Below are positions 1 through 8,414 of a stretch of DNA of 50,576 bases, one piece after another (position 1 is the stretch's first letter; each line of letters begins with the position of its first letter). Source of the DNA: Vicinamibacterales bacterium (lineage in GTDB: Bacteria; Acidobacteriota; Vicinamibacteria; Vicinamibacterales; UBA8438). The notes below the pieces were generated by a model, which was not told the DNA's origin, did no database searches, and saw only the letters and a program-made list of their open reading frames with translations. A program made the translations under genes and the position numbers. The stretch is from positions 1-50,576 of the forward strand of contig CATQHX010000045.1 in NCBI GenBank assembly GCA_958296065.1, in the 5' to 3' direction.

Positions 1-938
1 GTTCTCGTGCGCCATCTCGCCCGCCCGCGCCGCCGCCTCGTCGACCTTCGACGGCGGCACGCCCAGGGGGACGGTCCGCGGCGACCCATTTCTCCAGCCC
101 GCGGCGCAGCGCGTCCACGCCGACGACCCCTTCGAGCGGACGAAAGCGGTCCACGTCCAGCTTCGCCCGCGGCCGCACGGGCCACAGCCGCCGCGACAGC
201 TCGACCTCCTCGACCACGGGCGACCCCGACTCGGTCCGGTACTCCTGCTTCGCGTTCCGGAACCCCGGCACCCGCATGACCTGGGTCGCCGGCGTCACCA
301 CCTCGTCGCCGCCGTAGCGGGCCGCCAGCAGGTGGCTGTACAGCTCCGCCTGGCCCGCGGTCCAGTCCCCGCCGTCGACGTTCCACAGGGCCTGGTACTT
401 CTCCGGCGACGAGCGCAGCACGAACGACGGCGCCGGCACGATGCCGTCGATCGCGTCCTCGCGCATCCGCTCGAACGTCGCCGCGTTCTCGGGCAGCGAG
501 CCGTCCAGGTCCAGCTGCACGCGCAGCACCGAGGCGATGTGCCCCCCGCGTGCGGCCCGCCTCGGCCCGCCCGCCGCCCGAATCGACCGCCCGGAAGGTA
601 TTCACGGCGACGAAGACGTCCCAGCCGCGCTCGTTCACCCGCTCGAAGACGCGCTCCAGGTACTCGGCCCGCGACTTGCGCCAGCCCTCGACCGAACGGC
701 CCACCGGCGCGCCGGCCAGCTCGGCCACCCGCGGGAACAGCTGCATCTGGACATCGGAACGAGGCTTGCCGACGTCCTCGGGGTTGCGGCTGCGGCAGAA
801 CACGCACACGTGCTCTCGGTGCGCCCGGCCCGAGTCCGCCGCGACCGACTCGAACATCTCCTCGAGAAACAGGCCCGCCGTGCGCATCCGCCGCCGGCGC
901 TCGCCCGCCGTCTCGCCGCGAGTCCCAATCCAGCTCAC
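1..938 (-). pseudogene. RepB-like DNA primase, frameshifted and cut by window edge
   Basis: Leftward gene matching the RepB primase family of plasmids and phages (known role: priming at plasmid origins). Three frames must be joined to read it. The first runs from about 938 (GTG) or 887 (ATG) to about 550 and includes FLEEMFESVAADS. The second runs from about 547 to 75 and carries the family hallmarks: LDLDG, PSFVLRSSPEKYQ followed by LW, and RVPGFRNAK. The third covers the last 70 bases and ends in EAAARAGEMAHEN at the edge. The shifts fall at a six-C run (542-547) and a five-G run (66-70). Either the gene is decaying or the consensus has single-base errors; the clean protein character in each frame favours a recent change or an error. 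The C-terminus lies outside the window. Confidence 0.75.
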
Positions 939-1314
939 TGCGCCGAGTATTCGCTAAGAGGGACCGAAACGGCCGGATCCGGGGATCAGGACACCGGCAA
1001 CGCGTCAGCCCCAACGGGGCCGCCGCGCCTCTCGGACATCGGCGCGGCAACGCCGAACGAACCACGAGGGGAGGGTGCGGACGGGGGACAATGGAACAGA
1101 TCCGGATCGCGACGACGGCACGACCCGCCGCCACGCCTCACGACTCCGTCCCCCCGCCTCCCGCGCAGCAGCGGGCACGCCCCCCGCACGACGCCACGAC
1201 GCCGGCCTAACGGCCCCGATCGCCGACAAGCCCAGGCCCGACGTTCCGGCCGGATCGACACGTACACTCGCGCCCGCGACACACACGACGCCACCGCGGC
1301 GTACGGAGGATCCG
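939..1314. other. intergenic, no gene recognised
   Basis: About 375 bases between the leftward primase gene and the rightward gene at 1315. Long open frames cross it on both strands, but all look like GC-rich shadow frames (arginine, proline and alanine rich). It presumably holds the divergent promoters. I see no clear -35/-10 pair or repeat. Confidence 0.4.
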
Positions 1315-2064
1315 ATGAAAGCCCGAATCACCGCCGAGACCCTGGACGAGATCAACCGCGTGGTCGACCGCCTGGTCGCCGTCGCCGACTACGCGCGCCA
1401 CGGCGCGATCACCGACGACGGCGCCGCCGCCGCCGGTTTCTACGCCGACGAGGGACTCGGCTCGCCCGAGACCCTGCTCTACGGCCCCGACGGGGCGTTC
1501 GAGCGCGGCTGCGACATCCACGAGGCCTGGGAGGAGCACGCCGCGCTGGCCAACGGCGACGCCGAGTACCACGTCACCGCCCACGACAACGGCGCGATGA
1601 CCATGACCATGCAGGTCCCCGGCGCGGACCCCGGCGGACCGCCCGTCGAGCTGACCGTCGGCATGAACGACCGCGTCGGCCTGCACGCCGACCCGGCGAC
1701 CATCATCGCGCTGGGCGGTACGCCGTCGCACCCGCCCACCGGCGTGGCCAGCGCCGAGTTCGACCACGACACCGGGATGGCGGTCGACCTGCAGAACCTC
1801 GCCGCCGCCGGCGTCCCCGACGACGCGCGCGAGCGCGTCTGGACGGCGCTGAACGAGGCCAGCCACAGCCACCCCGACGCGCGGCTGGCGCGCCACTACG
1901 TCCACGACGGCGACCGCCGCGACCTGCCCCGCCACGACACCGTCGACCGCGCCCTGCGCACCGTCGAGACGCTGCCAACGCCCGCCCCGCCCGCCGTTCC
2001 GTCGCCGGCGCGAGGCGAGCACGCACGGCAGCACGAACTCGACGTCCCGGCGTACTCCCGGTAG
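1315..2064 (+). CDS. hypothetical protein of the integrated element
   Basis: Encodes 249 residues and is not recognised. I chose the ATG at 1315 because GGAGGA sits 4 bases upstream (1305-1310); the open frame continues upstream but is low-complexity there. The protein is acidic, with many Asp, Ala, Glu and His residues, and shows no signal peptide or membrane segment. The middle part (TMTMQVPGADPGGPPVELTV and following) reads like a globular soluble domain; the last 40 residues are Pro/Arg rich and probably disordered. It lies between the primase gene and the iterons, so a role in element replication, partition or an anti-restriction-like accessory function is possible, but nothing in the sequence decides this. 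Confidence 0.6.
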   Translation: MKARITAETLDEINRVVDRLVAVADYARHGAITDDGAAAAGFYADEGLGSPETLLYGPDGAFERGCDIHEAWEEHAALANGDAEYHVTAHDNGAMTMTMQVPGADPGGPPVELTVGMNDRVGLHADPATIIALGGTPSHPPTGVASAEFDHDTGMAVDLQNLAAAGVPDDARERVWTALNEASHSHPDARLARHYVHDGDRRDLPRHDTVDRALRTVETLPTPAPPAVPSPARGEHARQHELDVPAYSR

Positions 2065-2257
2065 CGCCGCCGAACCCGAACTAGGCGCCGGGGAACCGAA
2101 CCAGGCGCCTTCGCTGCCCGCACCCCCGCACCTGCACGGCGCCGGCCGAGCGCCGTTTCCGTCTCCGGATCCAACTACGCGCCGCGGGCGGCGACCCGCC
2201 CCTAAGGGCGGGATCGCCGACCCGCCCGCATGCGCTGTACGTACGAGTACATACCGA

Positions 2258-2300
2258 CAGATCGACTCTTACGAGTCGACTGTCGTATGTCGTAAGTCGG
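2258..2300. repeat. inverted repeats beside the iterons
   Basis: CTTACGA (2268-2274) is repeated inverted as TCGTAAG (2290-2296), and a smaller hairpin GACTC-TTAC-GAGTC occupies 2264-2277. Immediately to the right (2304-2340) is a short stretch of lower GC with A runs. The combination of dyad symmetry, an AT-richer stretch and iterons is what one expects of a plasmid replication origin. Confidence 0.45.
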
Positions 2301-2344
2301 AGAGGCGAAAAAGCCCCGTAAAAATTGGTCGAAATCGACCCAAA

Positions 2345-2426
2345 CGTAACACCCACCGACGCAAACCGTAACACCCACCGGCAGAAACCGTAACACCCAC
2401 TGGCAGAAACCGTAACACCCACCGAC
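2345..2426 (+). repeat. four 22-bp iterons, putative oriV
   Basis: Four direct copies of CGTAACACCCACYGRC start at 2345, 2367, 2389 and 2411, so the period is exactly 22 bases (two helical turns). Spacers are nearly identical too (GCAAAC or GCAGAAAC type). Copy 3 has T for C in the YG position. Iterons of 20-22 bp are the binding sites of replication initiators in IncQ and related plasmids. They lie about 100 bases beyond the 3' end of a winged-helix protein gene (2530-3906), which is the candidate binder. Their function as an origin is inference. Confidence 0.75.
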
Positions 2427-2529
2427 AATGGGCCGAGCGCAGCCCGTACAGGCGAACGCCCCCGCCGACCCGCCTGTCGCGGCGAGCCAGAGGGGGCGTA
2501 CCACCCACTGTCACTCCGAATCGCGCTCT

Positions 2530-3906
2530 CTACACGATGATCTCCGCGTCCTGCGGCGGCGGCAGAATCCGCTTCCCGACAATCCGCACGTCACCCGCCT
2601 CGTCGAGCCGGCGGAGCACCTTCCAGGCCCGGGAGGCGAGCAATCTGCGGTTGCTGTTCACGGACGTCGGATAGCACAGCTCGATGATCCGGTTCGGCGA
2701 GTACTCCTCGTAGGCCTTCGGGTCCTGGCTCTGGACCCATCCGCCGTTGCCCGGGACGCGGGTGTACCCGGGCCGGTGCCACTGGTACGCGAGCGCCACC
2801 AGCGCGCGGTACGCAGGCTCGGACGTGTAGCCCCAGTACCGCATCCGGCTGCGCTGGATCTTCGGCCCGCAGGTCGATCCCGGCGGCAGATGCACGGCTA
2901 TGCCCACCGTGTCCTCCAGCGCTTCCGGTCCCCGCGGGATGTCGACCAGGCTCACGACGCGGCGCAGGCCGGAATGCCCCGTTTCCCGGTCGCGCCACGG
3001 CACCCGCGTTTCCTCGCGGTCGAGCGCCGCGCAAGCGGCCATCAGGCGCGGCCAGTACTCGCTCGGACGCGGCCTGCGGTTCGGATAGAACCACGTCAGG
3101 AACTCGCGCAGCGTCGTCGAGACGAGCACCGGACGGTACTCCGACCGCTGCCAGTCGCACTGCATCACCGAGCACAGGCCCTCGATGTAGATGCGCAACG
3201 CCAGATCGGCCGAGCCGTGTCCCCCCTTGCGGCACCCCGGCGCCGCCAGCAGGTTGTAGAGCACCAGCGGGAGCAGGGGCCCCTCGATGTCCCGCTCGAG
3301 AACCGGAAGCTCGCTGACCCGAAGACCGCTGTCCAGCCGCGTGTGCACGGCGAAGTGCCCCTGGTTGGCGAAAAGCGACCCGGGACCCACCAGCGCCACC
3401 GATGTCGGCAACAGCGGACTGCCATGCCCGTTCATCACCACCGGCTCGGGCAGTTCCGCGCCTTCGACGACCACGGCCAGAGCCGTCAGGCCATCATTCG
3501 CCGGCAACTCCCCGAGCAGCCGGGAGACCACATCCGCAGCCCGCGCGCCGCCGGTGCCCTTCCCGCCCGGCATCCGCGTCGGCAGAACACCCTGGAGAGC
3601 GGTGCCGAGCTCGGGCGACCAGCCCAGGTCGGACGCCTTGACGCCCTCGGCGGCCATCTCCCCCAACCGCGCGGAAAAAGCCTGGAGACGGCCCCGCGCA
3701 CGAAGCGCCCGGTCGCGCTCGAGACCCTGCATCCGCGCGGTCACCAGCCGGGCGGCAGCCTGCCTAAGCGATTCGACGCCACGGCGTGAAACAGCCGCGT
3801 CGTAGACCGTGCGCATGCCCCCGCGCCCGTCCGCGATGCGCCACGCGCGCCGGTTGCTCTCCCGCGCGCGCTCGTCCTTGTCCTCCTGTAGAAGTTCCGA
3901 AGTCAT
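2530..3906 (-). CDS. putative replication initiator (RepC-like, winged helix)
   Basis: A 458-residue protein read from the ATG at 3906, which overlaps the stop of the upstream helicase gene as ATGA (translational coupling). Upstream in-frame ATGs lie inside the helicase gene and are rejected. The N-terminus is rich in Arg/Glu helices. The C-terminal ~60 residues (IIELCYPTSVNSNRRLLASR, then WKVLRRLDEAGDVRIVGKRI) look like a winged-helix DNA-binding domain with a typical beta-wing. Its position as last gene of an operon with a RepA-type helicase and next to iterons suggests the initiator that binds them. Direct family membership is not proven; it could also be a phage-type replication protein. 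Confidence 0.6.
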   Translation of the reverse strand: MTSELLQEDKDERARESNRRAWRIADGRGGMRTVYDAAVSRRGVESLRQAAARLVTARMQGLERDRALRARGRLQAFSARLGEMAAEGVKASDLGWSPELGTALQGVLPTRMPGGKGTGGARAADVVSRLLGELPANDGLTALAVVVEGAELPEPVVMNGHGSPLLPTSVALVGPGSLFANQGHFAVHTRLDSGLRVSELPVLERDIEGPLLPLVLYNLLAAPGCRKGGHGSADLALRIYIEGLCSVMQCDWQRSEYRPVLVSTTLREFLTWFYPNRRPRPSEYWPRLMAACAALDREETRVPWRDRETGHSGLRRVVSLVDIPRGPEALEDTVGIAVHLPPGSTCGPKIQRSRMRYWGYTSEPAYRALVALAYQWHRPGYTRVPGNGGWVQSQDPKAYEEYSPNRIIELCYPTSVNSNRRLLASRAWKVLRRLDEAGDVRIVGKRILPPPQDAEIIV

Positions 3907-4835
3907 GGCGTGCCAGCCCAGTTGCCCTGGTACGTGTAACGGCGATCGAACCGATCGAAGTCGAACACCACCGTCTCCTGGGGCCAGCGGCCCAGATAGG
4001 AAAGCAGCCGCAGGTCCGACGATCGCGGAGCGCAACGGTCCAGCTGCGCGTCGACAGCGTCGAAGGTGACGATCATGTCCACCGAGGCGGCGATGTCACG
4101 CGAATCGGCGAGCTCGCCGTCGCTGCGCCGCGCGTGGTGCACGACGAGGACGCCGGAGCCATCCTCGGCGACCGTGCGCAGCGTGTCCATCACGCGCCGC
4201 ATCACGGCCGGGTCGCTCAGCGACTCGCACCCGCCAGCGACCGCCCACGAGGCGAAGGAGTCGATGATCACGACCTCGGGCTGCGACCGCCGCAATGCGT
4301 CGACCAGACGGTCGACACCGTGGGCCGGCGACGCCACGAAGACAGCGCCCCGGTGGCCCGGCCCGACGCCGTAGACGCGAAGCCGCTGCGCAAGCAGCTC
4401 GAGCGGCTCCTCGGTGACCAGCGCGAGCGGACCGCTCGGAGCAACCGTCTGCCCGGCGAACGCCTCGCCGCTCAAGCGGCAGCCTATCGACTGCGCCAGC
4501 GCCGTCGACTTCCCCGCCTTCGGCGCGCCCGACAACACCGACACCCGCCCCCGCCACGCCAGCCCGCCGAGCACCGCCGGAGGCCGCGCCGGCGACGCGG
4601 CCAGATCGAGCGCGTCGACGAACGGCGACCAGCCCTCGTCGCCCTCCGGCTCGCCCCCGGCGCCGGATGCGGCCGGCCCGCCGCGAGACGCCCGCAGCTT
4701 GCCCACGACTTCCTTGATGGCGTTCTCCACATCCTCGTCGCTGACGTTGGCCAGCCACGCTCCCTCCTCCGCGAGCCTCGCGTCTGGCAGCCCCTCCGGA
4801 CCCCGCCGAACCTCTGGACCCTGCTCAGTGTTCAC
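3903..4835 (-). CDS. repA: RepA-like hexameric replicative helicase (AAA_25/RecA fold)
   Basis: A 310-residue ATPase. Walker A is GAPKAGKST (about residues 103-111), Walker B is VVIIDS (188-193) and a paired histidine motif VVHHAR follows at about 231-236, as in plasmid RepA (RSF1010-type) and related RecA-fold helicases. The first 80 residues are Glu/Gly-rich and divergent. I chose GTG at 4835, which overlaps the end of the Toprim primase gene by 11 bases; no closer ATG exists. The stop overlaps the start of the next gene (ATGA at 3903-3906). In the family the protein unwinds DNA at the plasmid origin, acting with primase and the iteron-binding initiator; all three partners appear to be encoded nearby. 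Confidence 0.8.
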   Translation of the reverse strand: MNTEQGPEVRRGPEGLPDARLAEEGAWLANVSDEDVENAIKEVVGKLRASRGGPAASGAGGEPEGDEGWSPFVDALDLAASPARPPAVLGGLAWRGRVSVLSGAPKAGKSTALAQSIGCRLSGEAFAGQTVAPSGPLALVTEEPLELLAQRLRVYGVGPGHRGAVFVASPAHGVDRLVDALRRSQPEVVIIDSFASWAVAGGCESLSDPAVMRRVMDTLRTVAEDGSGVLVVHHARRSDGELADSRDIAASVDMIVTFDAVDAQLDRCAPRSSDLRLLSYLGRWPQETVVFDFDRFDRRYTYQGNWAGTP

Positions 4836-5832
4836 CGATGCCCTCCCTCTCGATGCCGGCGTCATGCGCCAAGTCTGACCAGTCGGTGCCATAGGGCGGC
4901 CGGTGAACGGCATGCGCGCGGCCCGCCAGCCCCAGCTCGGCGCCGAGCTGCAGCGCGGCCTCGACGCCCGGCTCGTCGCCGTCAGGAGCCAGCACGACCG
5001 GTCCGGCGACCCAGCAGGCCCGCGGCCTGAACCCGCCCGGCACGCCGGCCGCGCCGAACACCGCGGCTCCGTCGAGAGCGACCAGACCGAGCGAGTCGAG
5101 GCGGCAGACGGCCAGCGCGTCCAGCGGACCCTCCACCAGCCAGCAGCCCTTGCCGTCGGCGCCGGGGTCAGCGCGGAAAACGCGCCGCCCGAGCCCGAAG
5201 GACGAACCCGCCACCGACGGGCGCTTGATGGTGGCGCCGCGCACCGAGCACGCCAGCCGGCGGCCGGCCGCGTCCACCGGCTCGAACTGCACCGCCCACG
5301 TCTCGGCCTCGCCGGGACCGGCGAAGCGGTAGACCAGCGCCCCGGCGCAGGCCGCGGGCAGACGCGGCGCACAGCGGACCGACACGGCGGCACCGAGAGA
5401 AAGCCAGCGCACCGAGGGCGGAACGCGAGCCGAGACGTCGAGGACGCCGCGGCTGCGGAGGTACCGGAAACCGGGAGAATCGGGAGCCAGGACGACCGAA
5501 GCCGACCAGACGCGCCCCGGCAGCGGATCAGGGCCGGTCCGAGCCGAACCGCGCACTACCGGCGTCTGTTCGCTGGCGGCCGACGCCGCCTCCAGATCGC
5601 CGACGACCGCAGCCAGGTGCTCCCGGAAGTCCGGGGACGACAGGCGGCCCCCGCACTTGCGGCAGCCGCCCCGCACCGGCGTCCGCGCTCCCGGCGCGAA
5701 CCAGCACGTGTTCTCGCCGATCCCGCGCACCGGGCACGGCCCGTGCCACTCGCGCCCGATGCGCCGCCATCGCGGGCGCGCGCGCAGGTGCCCCTCGAGA
5801 ACGGACCACGAGACAGGCTCGCTCGCGATCAC
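4825..5832 (-). CDS. zinc-finger/Toprim primase-like protein
   Basis: A 335-residue protein with a possible N-terminal zinc site (Cys33, Cys43, Cys57 and Cys60, the last two as CRKC) and a C-terminal Toprim-like domain: WLVEGPLDALAV followed about 45 residues later by VVLAPDGDEPG. This Glu plus Asp-x-Asp arrangement binds the catalytic metal in DnaG-type primases and phage primases. The start ATG at 5832 overlaps the stop of the preceding small gene (ATGA). It precedes the RepA-like helicase in the same operon, so it probably primes replication of the element. A second, unrelated primase (RepB type) is encoded at the left edge. Confidence 0.75.
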   Translation of the reverse strand: MIASEPVSWSVLEGHLRARPRWRRIGREWHGPCPVRGIGENTCWFAPGARTPVRGGCRKCGGRLSSPDFREHLAAVVGDLEAASAASEQTPVVRGSARTGPDPLPGRVWSASVVLAPDSPGFRYLRSRGVLDVSARVPPSVRWLSLGAAVSVRCAPRLPAACAGALVYRFAGPGEAETWAVQFEPVDAAGRRLACSVRGATIKRPSVAGSSFGLGRRVFRADPGADGKGCWLVEGPLDALAVCRLDSLGLVALDGAAVFGAAGVPGGFRPRACWVAGPVVLAPDGDEPGVEAALQLGAELGLAGRAHAVHRPPYGTDWSDLAHDAGIEREGIGEH

Positions 5833-6155
5833 GAAGCCACCCCCATCTTCGGCTTCGAGACATCCCCGAAAACGCCGGCGGCAGCGGCGCGGGCGTACTC
5901 CCGGCGCCGCACCGCCTCGGCGGCCTGCTGCGCGCGCTCCTCGATGTCGAGGATCCGGTGCAGCCGCAGCTCGACGTCCCGGGCGAGCCTGGCGCGGCCC
6001 ATGACGATACGGCTGAGCATCGCCGGTGTCAGGTCCGCGAGCGCGGCCAGCTGCCCCTGCCGTATCCCCAAAGCCGCGATCCGCACGCGCAGCGACACCG
6101 CCGCCGGGTCATGGACGCCGGGTCCCGGCTTCCCCGGCGGCCGGCCCCGCCTCAC
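5829..6155 (-). CDS. small helix-turn-helix protein
   Basis: A 108-residue protein with a Cro/C1-like helix-turn-helix: LRVRIAALGIRQGQLAALAD, then LTPAMLSRIVMGRARLA, followed by an Arg/Glu/Ala-rich helix. I chose GTG at 6155 because it overlaps the preceding stop (GTGA) and matches the coupled layout of the operon; the frame is open further upstream but reads as shadow. Likely a regulator or replication accessory protein of the element. Function not known. Confidence 0.6.
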   Translation of the reverse strand: MRRGRPPGKPGPGVHDPAAVSLRVRIAALGIRQGQLAALADLTPAMLSRIVMGRARLARDVELRLHRILDIEERAQQAAEAVRRREYARAAAAGVFGDVSKPKMGVAS

Positions 6156-6403
6156 GACGGACTCTCCCCGGTGACGGAAGCGTCCGGCGCGTTGCACGCG
6201 TCCATCCAGTCGCAGACCGCCGCCGCGTGCCACCGCAGCTTCTTGTCGATGCTCGGCAACGGCGCTACCGGAAAGTCCCGCGACCGCACCCTCCGGCGGA
6301 TCGTCGACACCGAGCAACGCCGGAGCTTCGCCACGGCGCCGATCAGGAGAACCTGCGGCAGGCGCTTGCGGTCGACCCGGGAGAACCGCGAGAGCCCGCT
6401 CAT
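6152..6403 (-). CDS. AlpA/excisionase-like small DNA-binding protein
   Basis: Encodes 83 residues. LIGAVAKLRRCSVSTIRRRV followed by DFPVAP and a WMDACNA helix is the layout of AlpA/MerR-like winged helix proteins (an HTH, a wing with a Phe-Pro turn). Members often act as excisionases or as regulators of integrase genes. The ATG at 6403 overlaps the stop of the gene upstream (ATGA), and its stop overlaps the GTG of the gene downstream, so it sits inside a coupled operon. Confidence 0.6.
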   Translation of the reverse strand: MSGLSRFSRVDRKRLPQVLLIGAVAKLRRCSVSTIRRRVRSRDFPVAPLPSIDKKLRWHAAAVCDWMDACNAPDASVTGESPS

Positions 6404-6639
6404 GGCAGGCCCCCGGCAAGGACCTTCCGGCGCGCCTCGTCGGCCGCCCGCTCGGCGCGCTCGACCAGATCCAGCGCGGCGTCGAACCGCTGCCGGAACC
6501 CCAATGGCAAAGGCCGGTACCCCAGGATGTAGCAGCGGAAGGTCGTTGGGCTTACACCCAGCACCTCGGCAACCGGAGCCTGGGTCAGGCCGCGGCGCGC
6601 GAGCTCGACCTTCAGGCTCTTGTCGAACGTCCTCCCCAT
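6400..6639 (-). CDS. small helix-turn-helix protein, first gene of the replication operon
   Basis: A 79-residue protein with an HTH (LKVELARRGLTQAPVAEVLG, then VSPTTFRCYILG) and a helical C-terminus. The ATG at 6639 is preceded by GGAGGGGAGG (6644-6653), an excellent ribosome-binding site, which decides this start over the ATG at 6675. It is the first of six overlapping leftward genes. It probably regulates the operon or binds element DNA. Confidence 0.6.
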   Translation of the reverse strand: MGRTFDKSLKVELARRGLTQAPVAEVLGVSPTTFRCYILGYRPLPLGFRQRFDAALDLVERAERAADEARRKVLAGGLP

Positions 6640-6967
6640 CAGCCTCCCCTCCGGCCACGCAATGCAAGCAGGCACGGCGCAAGCCTACGGAGCCGTGCGC
6701 CGCCGCAACCCGCAGCCACCAAGCCCCCGGAGCCGTCAGGATCCCCACGAAACGACCCGCGGCGGCCCGGCTCCAGAGGGCGAACAAAAGGCATAACTAC
6801 ACGCTACCAAAACCGGGGGCGATTGATGCGCCCACCGTGCGTGCGGCCTCGGCCCCTTGCCAAGAGCAGCAACAAACGGACTGCCCCGGTCCGAGAAGAA
6901 GCACAGACGGACGCAGTCTCGGAAGGGATCTGCGAGAACCAGGACAGCCTCGCCGCGACGGTCAACG
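6640..6967. other. stretch without a recognised gene
   Basis: Open frames cross this part on both strands (for example leftward 6736-7026, containing RLDVDRRGEAVLVLADPF), but none has a ribosome-binding site, coupling or a recognisable fold. It should contain the promoter of the leftward replication operon unless that operon is read through from the switch promoter near 7570. Confidence 0.35.
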
Positions 6968-7225
6968 TCAAGACGAGACAGCAGAAGATCCGATTCCCGC
7001 CGGGAACCTCCCTGCCCACGATCCACGCCGAGCGGAACACGATGAAACCCGCGATGAAGTCCCAGCCTTCATCACCGAAACCGCACACGCTCGCCTACGG
7101 CGCCGTGCGCTGCCTGAGCTGGTCACGCCGCTCGTCGGAATTCCCAATCGCCGCCACGAAGGCAGGGTCCGGACGGCCCGCCGACGCCACCGGAACAACC
7201 CGGCCACCAGTTCCCGTGCCTTCAT
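6968..7225 (-). CDS. possible small Arg/Ser-rich protein
   Basis: An 85-residue frame whose ATG at 7225 overlaps the stop of the preceding gene (ATGA), exactly like the other junctions of this region. That coupling is the only support: the sequence is very rich in Arg and Ser and matches no fold. It may be a shadow frame. Confidence 0.25.
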   Translation of the reverse strand: MKARELVAGLFRWRRRAVRTLPSWRRLGIPTSGVTSSGSARRRRRACAVSVMKAGTSSRVSSCSARRGSWAGRFPAGIGSSAVSS

Positions 7226-7440
7226 GCCGTTCTCCGCTTGCGGCTTGATGGTCCGTCAAGAAAACCAGAGGCCGGCGCCAGCAGCCTCTCGAAATCGCGC
7301 GGGTCGTAGACGACCAGGCGGCCACGGTTCATGGCCGGAAGACCGTGCCGTTTGGCGAACATCCGCACGGCGTCCGTTGAGGGAAAGTCAAAGCGCTCCA
7401 TCGCAGTTCGGCGCGTGATCAGGCTGCGCTTCGTGCTCAC
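7222..7440 (-). CDS. small DNA-binding protein opposite the repressor (Cro-like position)
   Basis: A 72-residue protein. The GTG at 7440 has a strong AAAGGAGG ribosome-binding site 4 bases upstream, which rules out the in-frame ATG at 7539 (that one lies in the operator). The part FDFPSTDAVRMFAKRHGLPA then RGRLVVYDPRDFERLL looks like an AlpA/MerR-like helix-turn-helix with a short wing. It is divergent from the S24 repressor gene and is the first gene left of the operators, so it may act as the counter-regulator or as an excisionase. Confidence 0.6.
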   Translation of the reverse strand: MSTKRSLITRRTAMERFDFPSTDAVRMFAKRHGLPAMNRGRLVVYDPRDFERLLAPASGFLDGPSSRKRRTA

Positions 7441-7516
7441 ACCGCCTCCTTTCGGGCCAGCCTTCGCCGACGCGTCACCTGCGCCCGCACGAAACGACTC
7501 GGCGCGGTGCCCCCGC

Positions 7517-7609
7517 GAACATGTCCTGCGGACATACATCGGAGCCTAGATGCCCTGGAGACATAATGTCAACCCCTCGTGCACTGTATTATGTTCACTG
7601 GACATGTTC
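7517..7609. promoter_or_regulatory. divergent operator/promoter region of the lysogeny-type switch
   Basis: Three dyads share one half-site. ATGTCC-TGC-GGACAT lies at 7521-7535, GACAT-A-ATGTC at 7560-7570 and ATGTTC-ACT-GGACAT at 7591-7605 (one mismatch). A leftward promoter fits: -35 TTGACA at 7572-7567 and -10 TAGGCT at 7548-7543 (18-base spacer); the middle dyad covers its -35. A rightward -10 (TATTAT, 7587-7592) stands only 12 bases before the repressor ATG at 7604, so the repressor mRNA would be almost leaderless and the third dyad overlaps its start codon, consistent with autorepression. The dyads are read directly; binding by the repressor is inference. Confidence 0.65.
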
Positions 7610-8368
7610 GGCAAACGACTAGCGGCCTCGCGCGAGCGAGCCGGATTGACGCAGAGAGAACTCGCCGCCGCGCTCGGCGCGCGGTACGACCAGGCGATGG
7701 TCTCCCGCGTGGAATCGGGCCACAAGGGGCTCCGATTCGACGGTGTGGTCAAGGCGGCGAGGGAACTTCAGGTCTCCGTCGACTACCTCGCCGGCCTGAC
7801 CGACGACCCCGAGCCCGCCGCCTGGCTCGCCGGCGAACTGGCTCACCACCGGGCCAGGGCCACCGAACTGCACGACTCCGGGGCGCTCGCCGCCAGCCCG
7901 AGCGACAGCACGCCGCAGCTTCACTGGTTCGCCCGCCCCGGCATCAGCCCGGTACCCCTCTTGCAGAACGCCGGCATCGCTGCCGGCACGGGAGGCCACG
8001 CCGACAACGAGCACGTACTCAGCTACGTCCCGTTCCGGAACGACTGGCTGCGCAGCCACGGGCTCAACGCCGCGCAGTGCGCGGTGATCGAAGTCATCGG
8101 CCAGTCGATGGAACCGACACTGGAAGACCACGCGGTGATCCTCGTGGACTTCCAACGGAAGACACAGCGGCGGAACAAGATCTTCGCGATCCGCGACGCA
8201 GAGGGGCCCATCGTCAAGCGGCTCCGACACAACAAAGACGGCTGGTGGCTCGACAGCGACAACAACAAGACCAACGAGCAAAGCCGCCACCGGATCTACC
8301 CTCCAAAACCATGGCCACAAGAGGCCGAGGTCATTGGACAGGTAATGTGGACGGGACGAACCCTGTGA
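7604..8368 (+). CDS. XRE/S24 phage-type repressor (self-cleaving, LexA-like)
   Basis: A 254-residue repressor. Residues 1-60 form a Cro/C1-type helix-turn-helix (LTQRELAAALGARYDQAMVS). Residues 110-250 are a peptidase S24 domain with the catalytic Ser168 in GQSMEPTL and Lys205 in GPIVKRL, and Ala-Gly cleavage candidates at 123-124 and 127-128. Proteins of this kind keep prophages or integrative elements silent and are inactivated by RecA-stimulated self-cleavage after DNA damage. I chose the ATG at 7604 because the operator and -10 lie just upstream; longer in-frame starts would place the operator inside the gene. It is followed after 46 bases by the integrase gene. Confidence 0.85.
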   Translation: MFGKRLAASRERAGLTQRELAAALGARYDQAMVSRVESGHKGLRFDGVVKAARELQVSVDYLAGLTDDPEPAAWLAGELAHHRARATELHDSGALAASPSDSTPQLHWFARPGISPVPLLQNAGIAAGTGGHADNEHVLSYVPFRNDWLRSHGLNAAQCAVIEVIGQSMEPTLEDHAVILVDFQRKTQRRNKIFAIRDAEGPIVKRLRHNKDGWWLDSDNNKTNEQSRHRIYPPKPWPQEAEVIGQVMWTGRTL

Positions 8369-8414
8369 CCGGGGCCGCGGCACAAGCCGGCCACCGTTGC
8401 CAGAGACAACAAGC

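Noticed and set aside
441..2084. Long rightward frames over the primase region and the gene at 1315
   Set aside because: Arg/Pro-rich shadows; the primase motifs are on the other strand and the gene at 1315 has its own ribosome-binding site and frame.
2345..2426. A short CRISPR array
   Set aside because: Period is only 22 bases and the spacers are themselves repeated, so these are iterons. No CRISPR array or cas gene is seen in the window.
6736..7248. Overlapping frames on both strands, some with protein-like stretches
   Set aside because: No ribosome-binding site or recognisable fold, and none can be preferred over the others except the coupled 6968-7225 frame, kept at low confidence.
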